From Micromonospora cabrerizensis (lineage in GTDB: Bacteria > Actinomycetota > Actinomycetes > Mycobacteriales > Micromonosporaceae), in the NCBI RefSeq assembly GCF_022230955.1, contig NZ_JAKKFI010000084.1, forward strand, positions 1 to 64,000: a DNA stretch of 64,000 nt, read 5' to 3'. Below the pieces are notes generated by a model that worked only from the letters and a program-made list of their open reading frames with translations, had not been told where the DNA came from and did not search any database. The translations under genes and the position numbers were made by a program. Every line of letters starts with the position of its first letter. Positions within the stretch are counted from its first letter, which is position 1. This document shows, piece by piece, positions 56,513 through 64,000 of the stretch.

Positions 56513-57739
56513 TCAGGGGCGAGCGAAGACGAGCGCCACGTTGTGGCCGCCGAAGCCGAACGCGTTGTTCAACGCGGCCGGAATCTCCATGTGGCGGGCC
56601 TTGTGCGCGGCGACATCCAGGGTGAGGCCTGGCTCGGGGTCGTCGAGGTTGATCGTCGGAGGGACGACACTGTCGCGGATCGCCAGGATGGTGGCGATCG
56701 ACTCCAGCGCTCCGGCCGCACCGAGCAGGTGACCCGTCATCGACTTCGTCGCGGACAGCACCGGGTGGTCACCGAGCGCCTTGTGCAACCCGCTGATCTC
56801 CAGCATGTCCCCGACCGGGGTCGAGGTGGCGTGCGCGTTGACGTGCACGATGTCCCGCTTCGCCACGTCCGCGTCCGCGATCGCCTTGGCGATGGCCCGG
56901 ATGGCGCCCTCGCCCTCGGCGTGAGGCTGCACGATGTCGTACGCGTCGGAGGTGATGCCGGCACCGGCGAGGCGCGCGTACACCCGGGCGCCCCGGGCTG
57001 CCGCGTGCTCGGCCCGCTCCAGCACCACGATGCCGGCGCCCTCGCCGAGGACGAAGCCGTCGCGGCCCCGGTCCCACGGCCGGGAGGCGCGCTCGGGGTC
57101 GTCGTTGCGGGTCGACATGGCCCGCATCGAGCTGAAGCCGGCGATCGGCAGCGGGTGGATGACCGCCTCGGTGCCGCCGGCCACCACCACGTCGGCACGA
57201 CCGGCGCGGATGATGTCCAGCCCGAGGGCGATCGCCTCGGCGCCGGTGGCGCAGGCGCTGGCCACCGAGTGCACGCCGGCCTTGGCGCCCAACTCCAGCC
57301 CGACCCAGGCGGCCGGACCGTTCGGCATCAGCATCGGGATGGTGTGCGGGGAGACCCGCCGTGGCCCGGACGCCTCCAGGATGTCGTCCTGGGCGAGCAG
57401 GGTGGTGGCGCCACCGATGCCGGAGCCGACGCTGACGGCCAGCCGCTCCCCGTCGAGGTCGGAGCCGGCGAGGCCGGCGTCCGCCCAGGCCTGCTGCGCC
57501 GCGATGATCGCGATCGCCTCGGAACGGTCCAGTCGGCGCAACCGGACCCGGTCGAGCACCTCGGACGGCTCCACGGCCAGTTGGGCGGCGATCCGGACCG
57601 GCAGTTGCGCGGCCCACTCCTGGGTGAGGGCACTCACCCCGGAGCGGCCGGCGAGCATGGCGTCCCAGGTCGACGCGACGTCCCCGCCAAGCGGGGTCGT
57701 CGCGCCGAGCCCGGTGACGACGACGTCAGGACGACTCAT
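56513..57739 (-). CDS. fabF: Beta-ketoacyl-ACP synthase II
   Basis: 408 residues with the KAS II catalytic triad: Cys in VASACATGAEAI, His in HVNAHATSTPVGD and His in ATKSMTGHLLGAAG. GMVTxLG-like start is replaced by VTGLGATTPLGGDV. It elongates acyl chains on acyl carrier protein in type II fatty-acid synthesis. It is last in the fabD-fabH-acpP-fabF set; ATG 57739 begins two bases past the acpP stop. Confidence 0.96.
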   Translation of the reverse strand: MSRPDVVVTGLGATTPLGGDVASTWDAMLAGRSGVSALTQEWAAQLPVRIAAQLAVEPSEVLDRVRLRRLDRSEAIAIIAAQQAWADAGLAGSDLDGERLAVSVGSGIGGATTLLAQDDILEASGPRRVSPHTIPMLMPNGPAAWVGLELGAKAGVHSVASACATGAEAIALGLDIIRAGRADVVVAGGTEAVIHPLPIAGFSSMRAMSTRNDDPERASRPWDRGRDGFVLGEGAGIVVLERAEHAAARGARVYARLAGAGITSDAYDIVQPHAEGEGAIRAIAKAIADADVAKRDIVHVNAHATSTPVGDMLEISGLHKALGDHPVLSATKSMTGHLLGAAGALESIATILAIRDSVVPPTINLDDPEPGLTLDVAAHKARHMEIPAALNNAFGFGGHNVALVFARP

Positions 57740-57741
57740 GA

Positions 57742-57981
57742 TCAGGACTGCGCCGCGATGTAGCTGACGGCGTCACCGACGGTCTTGAGGTTCTGCACCT
57801 CGTTGTCCGGGATCTTGACGCCGAACTTCTCCTCGGCGGCGACCACGACCTCCACCATGGAGAGCGAGTCGACGTCGAGGTCGTCGGTGAAGGACTTCCC
57901 CTCGGCCACGTCGTCCGGGTTCACCCCGGCAACCTCTTCGAGGATCTCGGCGAGGCCGGTGGTGATCTCGTCACGGGTCAT
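57742..57981 (-). CDS. acpP: Acyl carrier protein
   Basis: 79 residues, acidic, four-helix. The phosphopantetheine Ser is in DLDVDSLSMVEVVVA; residues EILEEVAGVNPDDV and EEKFGVKIPDNEV are typical. It carries the growing acyl chain between FabD, FabH and FabF. The gene lies between fabH and fabF, as expected in actinobacteria. Confidence 0.97.
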   Translation of the reverse strand: MTRDEITTGLAEILEEVAGVNPDDVAEGKSFTDDLDVDSLSMVEVVVAAEEKFGVKIPDNEVQNLKTVGDAVSYIAAQS

Positions 57982-58064
57982 TACGGTTGGTTCCTTTCAT
58001 CGGGGTTTCCGGCGGACGGCGTCGCCGACCGCCACTCCTGGACGCGTACGCGCCGAGGGGGTCA

Positions 58065-59009
58065 TCAGGGGCAGCGGATGACCTGACCGGCGTAGGTCAG
58101 GCCACCGCCGAAGCCGAACAGCAGCACCGGTGCGCCCGAGGGCACCTCCCGGCGCTCGACCAGCTTGGACAGGGCCAGCGGAACGCTCGCGGCCGAGGTG
58201 TTGCCGGACTCGACGATGTCCTTCGCGATGATCGCGTTGGGGATGTTGAGCCGCTTGGCGATGCCGTCGATGATCCGGGTGTTGGCCTGGTGCGGCACGA
58301 ACGCGGCCAGCTCCGACGGGTGGACCCCGGCCCGCTCGCAGGCCTGCAACGCGAGTGGCGCGATCGCGGTGGTGGCCCAGCGGAAGACCGCCTGCCCCTC
58401 CTGCTGGACGTACGGGCGCCAGCCCTCGATGCGGACCGCGTCGCTCTTCTCCGGTGCCGAACCCCAGACCACCGGCCCGATCCCGGCCGGCTCGTCGTCG
58501 GCGGTGGCGCTGACCACCGCGGCGCCGGCGCCGTCCGCGAAGATGATGCAGGTGGAACGGTCGGTCCAGTCGGTGAAGTCGGAGAGCTTCTCCGCACCGA
58601 TGACGAGCGCGTTGCGCGACGCGCCGGCCCGGATGGCGTGGTCGACGGTGCCCAGCGCGTACGCGAAGCCCGAGCAGGCGGTGTTGACGTCGAACGCGCC
58701 CGGCGCGGTGATGCCCAGCTTGGCGGCGACCCGGCAGGCCACGTTGGGGCTGCGGTCGATGGAGGTGCAGGTGGCCACCACGACCAGGTCGATGTCGGCG
58801 GCGGTCAGGCCCGAGTTGGCCAGCGCCTTGCCGGCGGCCGCGGCGGCCATGTCGGCCACCGTCTCGCTGTCGGCGATCCGCCGGCTGACGATGCCGACCC
58901 GGTCGCGGATCCACTCGTCGTTGGTGTCGACGAGCTGGGCGATGTCGTCGTTGGTCACCACCCGGGAGGGCTGGTAGTGCCCCATCGAGACGATGCGACT
59001 GCCAGTCAT
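58065..59009 (-). CDS. fabH: Beta-ketoacyl-ACP synthase III
   Basis: 314 residues with KAS III motifs: Cys in DVNTACSGFAYALG, His in FVPHQANTRI and Asn in ESGNTSAASVPLAL. It begins synthesis by condensing acyl-CoA with malonyl-ACP. It overlaps fabD by four bases. Confidence 0.96.
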   Translation of the reverse strand: MTGSRIVSMGHYQPSRVVTNDDIAQLVDTNDEWIRDRVGIVSRRIADSETVADMAAAAAGKALANSGLTAADIDLVVVATCTSIDRSPNVACRVAAKLGITAPGAFDVNTACSGFAYALGTVDHAIRAGASRNALVIGAEKLSDFTDWTDRSTCIIFADGAGAAVVSATADDEPAGIGPVVWGSAPEKSDAVRIEGWRPYVQQEGQAVFRWATTAIAPLALQACERAGVHPSELAAFVPHQANTRIIDGIAKRLNIPNAIIAKDIVESGNTSAASVPLALSKLVERREVPSGAPVLLFGFGGGLTYAGQVIRCP

Positions 59010-59932
59010 GCGCGACCTCCGGTGCGGGCGATCAGGTCCCGTGCGGCCGGCAGGTCGTCCGGGGTGTTCAGGGTGACGATCTCCGGGGCGCCGTCGCCCT
59101 TGAGGTCCCGTTTGACCAGCCCGGCGAGGGTGCCGGCCGGTGGTAGCTCGATCACGCCGGTGACGCCGAGGTCGGCCAGCGTACGCATGCACAGATCCCA
59201 GCGGACCGGTGCGGTCACCTGGCGTACGAGGCGCTGCACCATGTCCGCGCCGTTGTCGACCGCGGTGCCGTCGAGGTTCGACAGCAGCAGGCGGGCCGGG
59301 TCGGCGGGGGTGATCTCGGCGGCGACCGCGGCCAGCGCGGTCTCGGCCGGGGCCATGTACGGGGTGTGGAACGCGCCGGCCACCTTGAGCCGGATGATCC
59401 GGGCCCGGGCGGGCGGCTCGGCGGCGAGCTTGTCGAGCCCGTCCAGCGAGCCGGCGGCGACGATCTGACCGGCGCCGTTGCGGTTGCCCGGGTACAGCCC
59501 GTGCGCCTCGATCGCGGCGAGGACCTCGTCGGGGTCGCCGCCGAGCACCGCGGCCATGCCGGTGGGCTCCAGCGCGCACGCGGCCGCCATCTCCCGGCCG
59601 CGGACCCCGGCGAGGGTGATCGCGGTTTCGGCCGACAGCACGCCGGCCAGGGCGGCGGCACCCAGCTCGCCGATGCTGTGCCCGGCGGTGAGCGTCACGT
59701 CGTCCAACGGCAGGTGCTCGCCGGCCAGCAACGCCGCCGCGACCAGCAGGGGCTGGGTGCGGGCGGTGTCCTTGATCTCGTCGGCGTCGGCGGCGGTGCC
59801 CAGATGCATCAGGTCGACCCCGGCCAACGCCGACCACTCGCGCAGACGCGCCTCGGTGCCGGTCAGGTCGAGCCAGGGGGTCAGGAAGCCGGGTTTCTGG
59901 GAACCCTGGCCGGGACTAAGTACGGCGAGCAC
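59006..59932 (-). CDS. fabD: Malonyl CoA-ACP transacylase
   Basis: 308 residues. The active Ser lies in TLTAGHSIGELGAAALAG; LSPGQGSQKPGFL is the family start; the His base region is GAFHTPYM. It loads malonate from CoA onto acyl carrier protein. GTG 59932 starts the set; a palindrome and -10 lie 55-90 bases upstream. Confidence 0.95.
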   Translation of the reverse strand: MLAVLSPGQGSQKPGFLTPWLDLTGTEARLREWSALAGVDLMHLGTAADADEIKDTARTQPLLVAAALLAGEHLPLDDVTLTAGHSIGELGAAALAGVLSAETAITLAGVRGREMAAACALEPTGMAAVLGGDPDEVLAAIEAHGLYPGNRNGAGQIVAAGSLDGLDKLAAEPPARARIIRLKVAGAFHTPYMAPAETALAAVAAEITPADPARLLLSNLDGTAVDNGADMVQRLVRQVTAPVRWDLCMRTLADLGVTGVIELPPAGTLAGLVKRDLKGDGAPEIVTLNTPDDLPAARDLIARTGGRA

Positions 59933-59989
59933 GCCTATGACTCTCCCGGATACGCGCGGGTAACGCTGTGCCGCCTCCGACCAAACCGC

Positions 59990-60018
59990 ACTAGTACCTT
60001 TGGAGGTTTCCTACAAAG
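59990..60018 (-). promoter_or_regulatory. fabD promoter with candidate FasR operator
   Basis: A 21-base near-palindrome (59998-60018) has arms CTTTGTAGG and CCTCCAAAG around AAA on the minus strand, with one mismatch. It overlaps the fasR stop codon and sits just upstream of TACTAG (59990-59995), a likely -10 for fabD. In Streptomyces coelicolor FasR binds the fabD promoter and activates it. Identity as a FasR site is inferred. Confidence 0.65.
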
Positions 60019-61276
60019 ATCGGCGGGGATCATCCTCGTTTTGGGTGGTTTTCCGGGTGGCCGGGGTCATTGTCTGACTCGGGACAGGCGAGATGAGCGG
60101 GGCGACCGGATCCAACCGGCCCACGGTCAACGCGACCTGGAGCGCGAACGCGTCCCGCGGTGACAGCGGCGAGAAGCCGGTCACCTCGGCGATCCGCCGC
60201 AACCGGTAACGCACGGTGTTCGGATGAACGAACAGCGCCCGTGCGGCGCTCTCCAGTGTGCCGCCCGCGGCCAGGAACGCGTCCAGGGTCGCCAGCAGCT
60301 CGCCACCGGCGCGTACCAGCGTCGCGTACACGTCGTGCCGCAGCCGCCGACGGGCCTCCGCGTCCCCCGCGAGGGCCCGCTCCGGCAACAGGTCAGCAGC
60401 CGGCACCGGCCGGGGGGCGCTGGGCCATGCCGGTGCCGCCCGGAAGCCGGACAACGCCGCCCGCGCCGACTCGGTCGCCTCGTCCAGACTCGGTACGGCC
60501 GGGCCGACGACCACCGGGCCGTCCCCGAACGCGCCCAACAACTTGGCGGTCGCCGTCAACGGGTCCGCCGCGCCACCCAGCACGATCACCAGCCGGTCGC
60601 CGTGCACCCCACCGATGACCTCCACGCCGATCCGGCGGGCCTGCCGGTAGACCACGTGCAGCACCGCGGAGACCTCACCGCCGGGCGACCGACCGACCGC
60701 GACCGCCACCGGCGGCGCGTCCGCCCAGCCGAGCGCGGCGGCCCGACTGGCCAGCACGTCCGGTGAGTCACCGCGCAGCAGCGCGTCGACCAGCAGGGCC
60801 TGCAACCGGGCGTCCCACGCGCCGCGCGACTCGGCGGCCCGCGCGTACACCCGGGCGGCGGCGAACGCGATCTCCCGGGAGAAGCGCAGCACCGCCTCGC
60901 GGAGCTGCTGCTCCTCACCCTCGGCGGCCAGGTGCGACACCTGCTCCTCGACCACGTCGATGGTCACCTTGATCAACGCCACGGTCTGTTGCAGGGTGAT
61001 CGAGCGGGCCAGCGCCTGCGGTGCGGCGGCGAAGACCTCGTCCGAGACCTCCTGGGTGCTGTCGGCCGTGCCGCCGCCGTCGCGCAGCCACTGCACCAGC
61101 GACCGGGCGCCCGCCTGGGCCACCAGCATCACCCAGGAGCGCTGGTCGGCCGGCAGGGCCCGGAACCACGGCAGCGTGTCGTCCATCCGGGCCACGCTGG
61201 AGGTGGCCAACGCCCCCGCCGAACGTTCGATCCGGCGCAGCGTGGCCGACAGGTCTCCACCGCCCGGCGTACTCAC
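60011..61276 (-). CDS. fasR: PucR/CdaR-type regulator, FasR-like
   Basis: 421 residues. The middle region is a GGDEF-like CdaR fold (VAVAVGRSPGGEVSAVLH, HGDRLVIVLGG); the C-terminal PucR-type HTH is LDAFLAAGGTLESAARALFVHPNTVRYRLRRIAEVTG. Position directly upstream of fabD in the same direction matches FasR of Streptomyces, the activator of fatty-acid synthesis. GTG 61276 gives the family N-terminus STPGGGDLSATLRRIE. The downstream palindrome is a likely target. Confidence 0.85.
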   Translation of the reverse strand: MSTPGGGDLSATLRRIERSAGALATSSVARMDDTLPWFRALPADQRSWVMLVAQAGARSLVQWLRDGGGTADSTQEVSDEVFAAAPQALARSITLQQTVALIKVTIDVVEEQVSHLAAEGEEQQLREAVLRFSREIAFAAARVYARAAESRGAWDARLQALLVDALLRGDSPDVLASRAAALGWADAPPVAVAVGRSPGGEVSAVLHVVYRQARRIGVEVIGGVHGDRLVIVLGGAADPLTATAKLLGAFGDGPVVVGPAVPSLDEATESARAALSGFRAAPAWPSAPRPVPAADLLPERALAGDAEARRRLRHDVYATLVRAGGELLATLDAFLAAGGTLESAARALFVHPNTVRYRLRRIAEVTGFSPLSPRDAFALQVALTVGRLDPVAPLISPVPSQTMTPATRKTTQNEDDPRRSL

Positions 61277-61323
61277 CGCCCTAGCCTGACACGTGGTGAG
61301 CAGGCCATCCACGTCGGCACCGG

Positions 61324-62163
61324 TCAGCGGGCCGCCGCAAGCAGGGCTCGACCGCCACCCTTCGCTGAGCTGTCGAGCGCGCGACCGGGGCTGTAAAGGA
61401 AGCACAGGACGCTGAGCGTGCCCGCCAGCCACTCGGGCTCGCCCTCCGGCGAAACCCCGAACACCTGGAAGCGGCTGCCCAGGTCACCCTCCGGCAACCC
61501 GACGTACCGGGAGACGGTGGACAGGCACCCCGCCTTGGTGATGTCGTCGGTGAGCTCCTCGACCTCCGGGTCAGCCCGCCAGATGCCGGCGAACTCGGTC
61601 TCGTGCGGCCCAGTGCAGGAGGCGGGCGGCAGATCACCCGTCTCGGCCAGCTCGGTGAAACAGGTGTACCGCAGCGGCGAATCGCCGGTCAGTGCGCCGC
61701 GCAGACTGTTCGCCCGGGGGTTCGGAAACCACCGGTCCACCGCATGCATCTCCAGCAGGTCGCAGCGGTACCACCGCTCACCCGCCTCCCATCGCGTGGC
61801 CGACGGGGTCAGCGTCCGCATTGCCAGCCGGGACTCGCGCCACTCGCCGCCCAGGAAGCGGGCAGCCTCACTGTCGCAGGATTCGTACAGCCGCCAGAGC
61901 CCGTCGCTGTCGGCGGCCGGCGGCTTCGGCGCGGCACCCTCCGCGCCGGAGATCCGGCCGACCAGGAACGTCTCCGCCTCGTGCTTCGAGGAGCAGGGGA
62001 TCGGGGTGTACGCCTCGGGGCTGCGCTCGTCGGAAGCGGTGGCGTGGCACCCGCCCGCCTTGGGGGCGAAGGCCGAGGTTGGCTCCTCGGCGGAACCGCC
62101 GTCACAACCGCCCGTTCCCACGATCAGCGCCGTCAGGATCGTCGTTCCCCACCACCGTCGCAC
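61324..62163 (-). CDS. Septum-formation-type lipoprotein
   Basis: 279 residues. A signal with lipobox (TTILTALIVGTGGC) is followed by two halves, each with a CxxxHxxE-type motif: PCSSKHEAETFLVGRI and SCTGPHETEFAGIW, as in the actinobacterial septum-formation (PF13845-like) domain. There are several conserved-looking Cys (CHAT, YESCDSEAARF, YRCDLLEMH, FTELAETG). GTG 62163 gives the shortest good signal, preceded by GGGGA. The precise function is unknown. Confidence 0.7.
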   Translation of the reverse strand: MRRWWGTTILTALIVGTGGCDGGSAEEPTSAFAPKAGGCHATASDERSPEAYTPIPCSSKHEAETFLVGRISGAEGAAPKPPAADSDGLWRLYESCDSEAARFLGGEWRESRLAMRTLTPSATRWEAGERWYRCDLLEMHAVDRWFPNPRANSLRGALTGDSPLRYTCFTELAETGDLPPASCTGPHETEFAGIWRADPEVEELTDDITKAGCLSTVSRYVGLPEGDLGSRFQVFGVSPEGEPEWLAGTLSVLCFLYSPGRALDSSAKGGGRALLAAAR

Positions 62164-62259
62164 GGTTTCCCCATCCTGAGCGGCCGGCGTCGACGCCGGT
62201 GGCGCGCAGCGTACGGCAGCGGGGCGATCCCCCACCGTCCGGAGTGGACTGAGACCGGT

Positions 62260-62952
62260 TCACGGTTGTGGGGGAGCGGGCAGCCCCAGCTCCTGGGCCA
62301 GGATGGCGGCCTGCACCCGGCTACGCAGGCCCAGCTTCGCCAGGATCCGGCTCACGTGTGTCTTGGTGGTGCTCTCGGCCAGCACCAGCCGATCGGCGAT
62401 CTGCTGATTGGACAGGCCCAGGCCGAGGCAGGCCAGCACGTCGCGCTCGCGTGGGGTGAGGGTGTCCAGTGCGGCCCGGGTGGCCGCGGACGCGCCCGGC
62501 GTGGTGGCCGCGAAGGCGGTGATCAACCGGCGGGTCACCGCAGGCGCGATGAAGCCGTCGCCGCGCGCCACCGTACGCACCGCCGCCACCAGGCCGTCGG
62601 CGTCGGTGTCCTTCAGCAGGAAGCCGGCCGCACCGGCACGCAACGCGCCGAAGACGTACTCGTCGAGGTCGAAGGTGGTGAGCACCAGCACGTCGGCGAG
62701 CCCGTCGGCGACGATGGCCCGGGTCGCGGAGATCCCGTCCCGGCGGGGCATCCGGACGTCCAGCACGGCCACGTCCGGGCGCGACTCCCGACACAACCGC
62801 ACCGCCTCGTCGCCGTCGGCTGCCTCGCCGACTACCTCGATGCCCGGTGAGCCGCCCAGGATCAGGGCCAGCCCCGCCCGTACCGCTGGCTGGTCGTCCG
62901 CGAGCACCACCCGTACCGTCGCCGTGCCCGCGTCGCCCGACGGCCCGGTCAC
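62260..62952 (-). CDS. NarL/LuxR-type response regulator
   Basis: 230 residues. Receiver: VVLADDQPAVRAG, phospho-acceptor Asp in VAVLDVRMPRRDG, Lys in FLLKDTDADG. LuxR HTH: LTPRERDVLACLGLGLSNQQIADRLVLAE, then STTKTHVSRILAKLGL. It overlaps the histidine kinase by four bases and is its partner. The target is unknown. Confidence 0.94.
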   Translation of the reverse strand: MTGPSGDAGTATVRVVLADDQPAVRAGLALILGGSPGIEVVGEAADGDEAVRLCRESRPDVAVLDVRMPRRDGISATRAIVADGLADVLVLTTFDLDEYVFGALRAGAAGFLLKDTDADGLVAAVRTVARGDGFIAPAVTRRLITAFAATTPGASAATRAALDTLTPRERDVLACLGLGLSNQQIADRLVLAESTTKTHVSRILAKLGLRSRVQAAILAQELGLPAPPQP

Positions 62953-64000
62953 CCGGCCTCCCCGGTGGGCAGGGCGGCCCGGACCAGCCAGCGACCATCC
63001 TGCGGCCCCGCGCTGATCCGACCGGCCAGCAGCGTGGTCCGCTCCCGCATCCCGATCAGCCCGGCCCCGGCGCCCGGCAGACCGAGCCCGTGCCGGCGCA
63101 CCGGGTTCTCCACCGTCAGCACCACCTCCGCCGACCCGTACGCGATCGTCAGGTCGGCCTCACCCGTGCCGTGCTTGAGCGCGTTGGTCAGGGACTCCTG
63201 CACGATCCGGTACGCGGCCAGGTCCACCGCCACCGGCAGCGGCCCCGGCGTGCCGTCGGTGCGGACCCGCACCGCCAGGCCGGCGGCCCGGATCCGGTCG
63301 ACCAGACCGTCCGCCTCGGCCAGCCGAGCGCTGATCACCTCCGGCACGGTCGGATCGTCACCCGATGACGCCGACCCACCGGTGGTCCCCGGCTCGCGCA
63401 GCACCTCGATCATCTGACGCATCTCCGCCAGCCCCTGCACGCTGCTCTCCCGGATCACCCGCAACGCCGACTCGACCTGGCCGCGATCCAACCCGGGTAC
63501 GGACAGCACGGCGGTGGCGTGGATGGCCACCGCGCTGAGGTGGTTGGCGACCACGTCGTGCAGCTCCCGGGCCATCCGGGCGCGCTCGGCGCTGACCGCC
63601 TGTCGACGGTCCAACTCGACCAGCCGGGCGGTCTGCTCGGCCCGTGCCCGCTCGGCGGCGGCCTGGTCGCGGTACTGCCGAACGCTGATCCCGGTCAGGA
63701 CCGGCAACAGCCCGGCGAGCACCACCAGCACCCCGATGGTGACCCCGCGCCAGTGGCCGAGGAGAAGCACGCCGAGGACCGCGCCGACCAGGCTCAGCGC
63801 GATGGTCACCCGCAGCAGCCACCGCCACAGCCGTGGCGGGCCGTACACGCAGGCGTCGTAGAGAACCTGGGTGTAGACCAGGATCGTGCCCAGCGAGTTG
63901 CCGAGCGCCGTGTCCACGACCAGCGCACCGGTGCCCACGGCCAGGCTGGTGCGGGGGGCGACCCGGCGCATCCCCACGGCCACGCACATCGCCAGCAGCG
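62949..64000 (-). CDS. Sensor histidine kinase, 5-prime end beyond the window
   Basis: At least 350 residues. The visible part begins within membrane helices (LLAMCVAVGM..., LVVDTALGNSLGTILVYTQVL, LLRVTIALSLVGAVLGVLLLG, GVTIGVLVVLAGLLPVLTG). It continues with a HisKA_3 region RARMARELHDVVANHLSAVA (phospho-acceptor His) and a HATPase_c domain with VQESLTNALKHG and GAGLIGMRERTTLL. The open frame continues upstream of 63989 to the edge, so the true start lies outside. It is coupled to the NarL-type regulator. Confidence 0.92.
   Translation of the reverse strand, partial: LLAMCVAVGMRRVAPRTSLAVGTGALVVDTALGNSLGTILVYTQVLYDACVYGPPRLWRWLLRVTIALSLVGAVLGVLLLGHWRGVTIGVLVVLAGLLPVLTGISVRQYRDQAAAERARAEQTARLVELDRRQAVSAERARMARELHDVVANHLSAVAIHATAVLSVPGLDRGQVESALRVIRESSVQGLAEMRQMIEVLREPGTTGGSASSGDDPTVPEVISARLAEADGLVDRIRAAGLAVRVRTDGTPGPLPVAVDLAAYRIVQESLTNALKHGTGEADLTIAYGSAEVVLTVENPVRRHGLGLPGAGAGLIGMRERTTLLAGRISAGPQDGRWLVRAALPTGEAG

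Overview
The window is about 64 kb of very high G+C DNA with actinobacterial gene architecture. Many genes overlap by ATGA or TGATG, several appear leaderless (a -10 hexamer six bases before GTG or ATG), and there is a fasR-fabD-fabH-acpP-fabF cluster, a DUF3145 gene, a MerR/sliding-clamp fusion and many secreted hydrolases and lipoproteins. Together these suggest Micromonosporaceae, probably Micromonospora or a close relative; the genus is an inference. No rRNA, tRNA, integrase, transposase or CRISPR array was seen.

Layout. 0-7 kb: an ArsR/SRPBCC pair with an operator-embedded leaderless promoter, an F420-type oxidoreductase, a small acidic calcium-motif protein, a PH-domain membrane protein coupled to alditol oxidase, a secreted polyester hydrolase (cutinase/PETase family) and a site-2 protease. 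7.1-18.2 kb: an accessory island that looks like a biological-conflict (defence) locus. On the minus strand it carries a trypsin-co-occurring small protein, a trypsin-NACHT-WD40 protein and a QatB-like/QatC-like pair; divergently on the plus strand it carries a winged-helix-like protein and a large AAA-HerA fusion ATPase. No QatA or QatD is present, so this is not the canonical Qat system and is my best candidate for an undescribed assembly.

18-30 kb: an ABC exporter with its own two-component system, an L,D-transpeptidase, a secreted alpha-amylase with a strong promoter and candidate operator, and a four-gene redox operon (haem membrane protein, NuoF/ferredoxin fusion, TlpA-like lipoprotein, CcdA). 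30-45 kb: serS, the MerR-clamp fusion, an enoyl reductase-like oxidoreductase, an alcohol dehydrogenase lacking a zinc ligand, a LAL regulator, a DsbA/peroxiredoxin pair, a BON protein, a gene-poor stretch with an orphan CebR-like box, a poly-Asp micro-lipoprotein, a STAS protein and a PfkB kinase/SurE pair. 45-56 kb: a cell-wall hydrolase under a c-di-AMP (ydaO) riboswitch, a metal exporter, a HelD-like protein, hydrolases, a carbonic anhydrase, a GH3 lipoprotein and small conserved proteins. 56-64 kb: the type II fatty-acid synthase cluster with its regulator FasR, a septum-formation-type lipoprotein, and a NarL/histidine kinase pair cut by the right edge.

Intergenic spaces repeatedly hold 60-80 bp palindromes whose ends carry GATC. 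Six are described; two of them supply the stop codon of the neighbouring gene. Several perfect hairpins act as likely terminators between converging or tandem genes.
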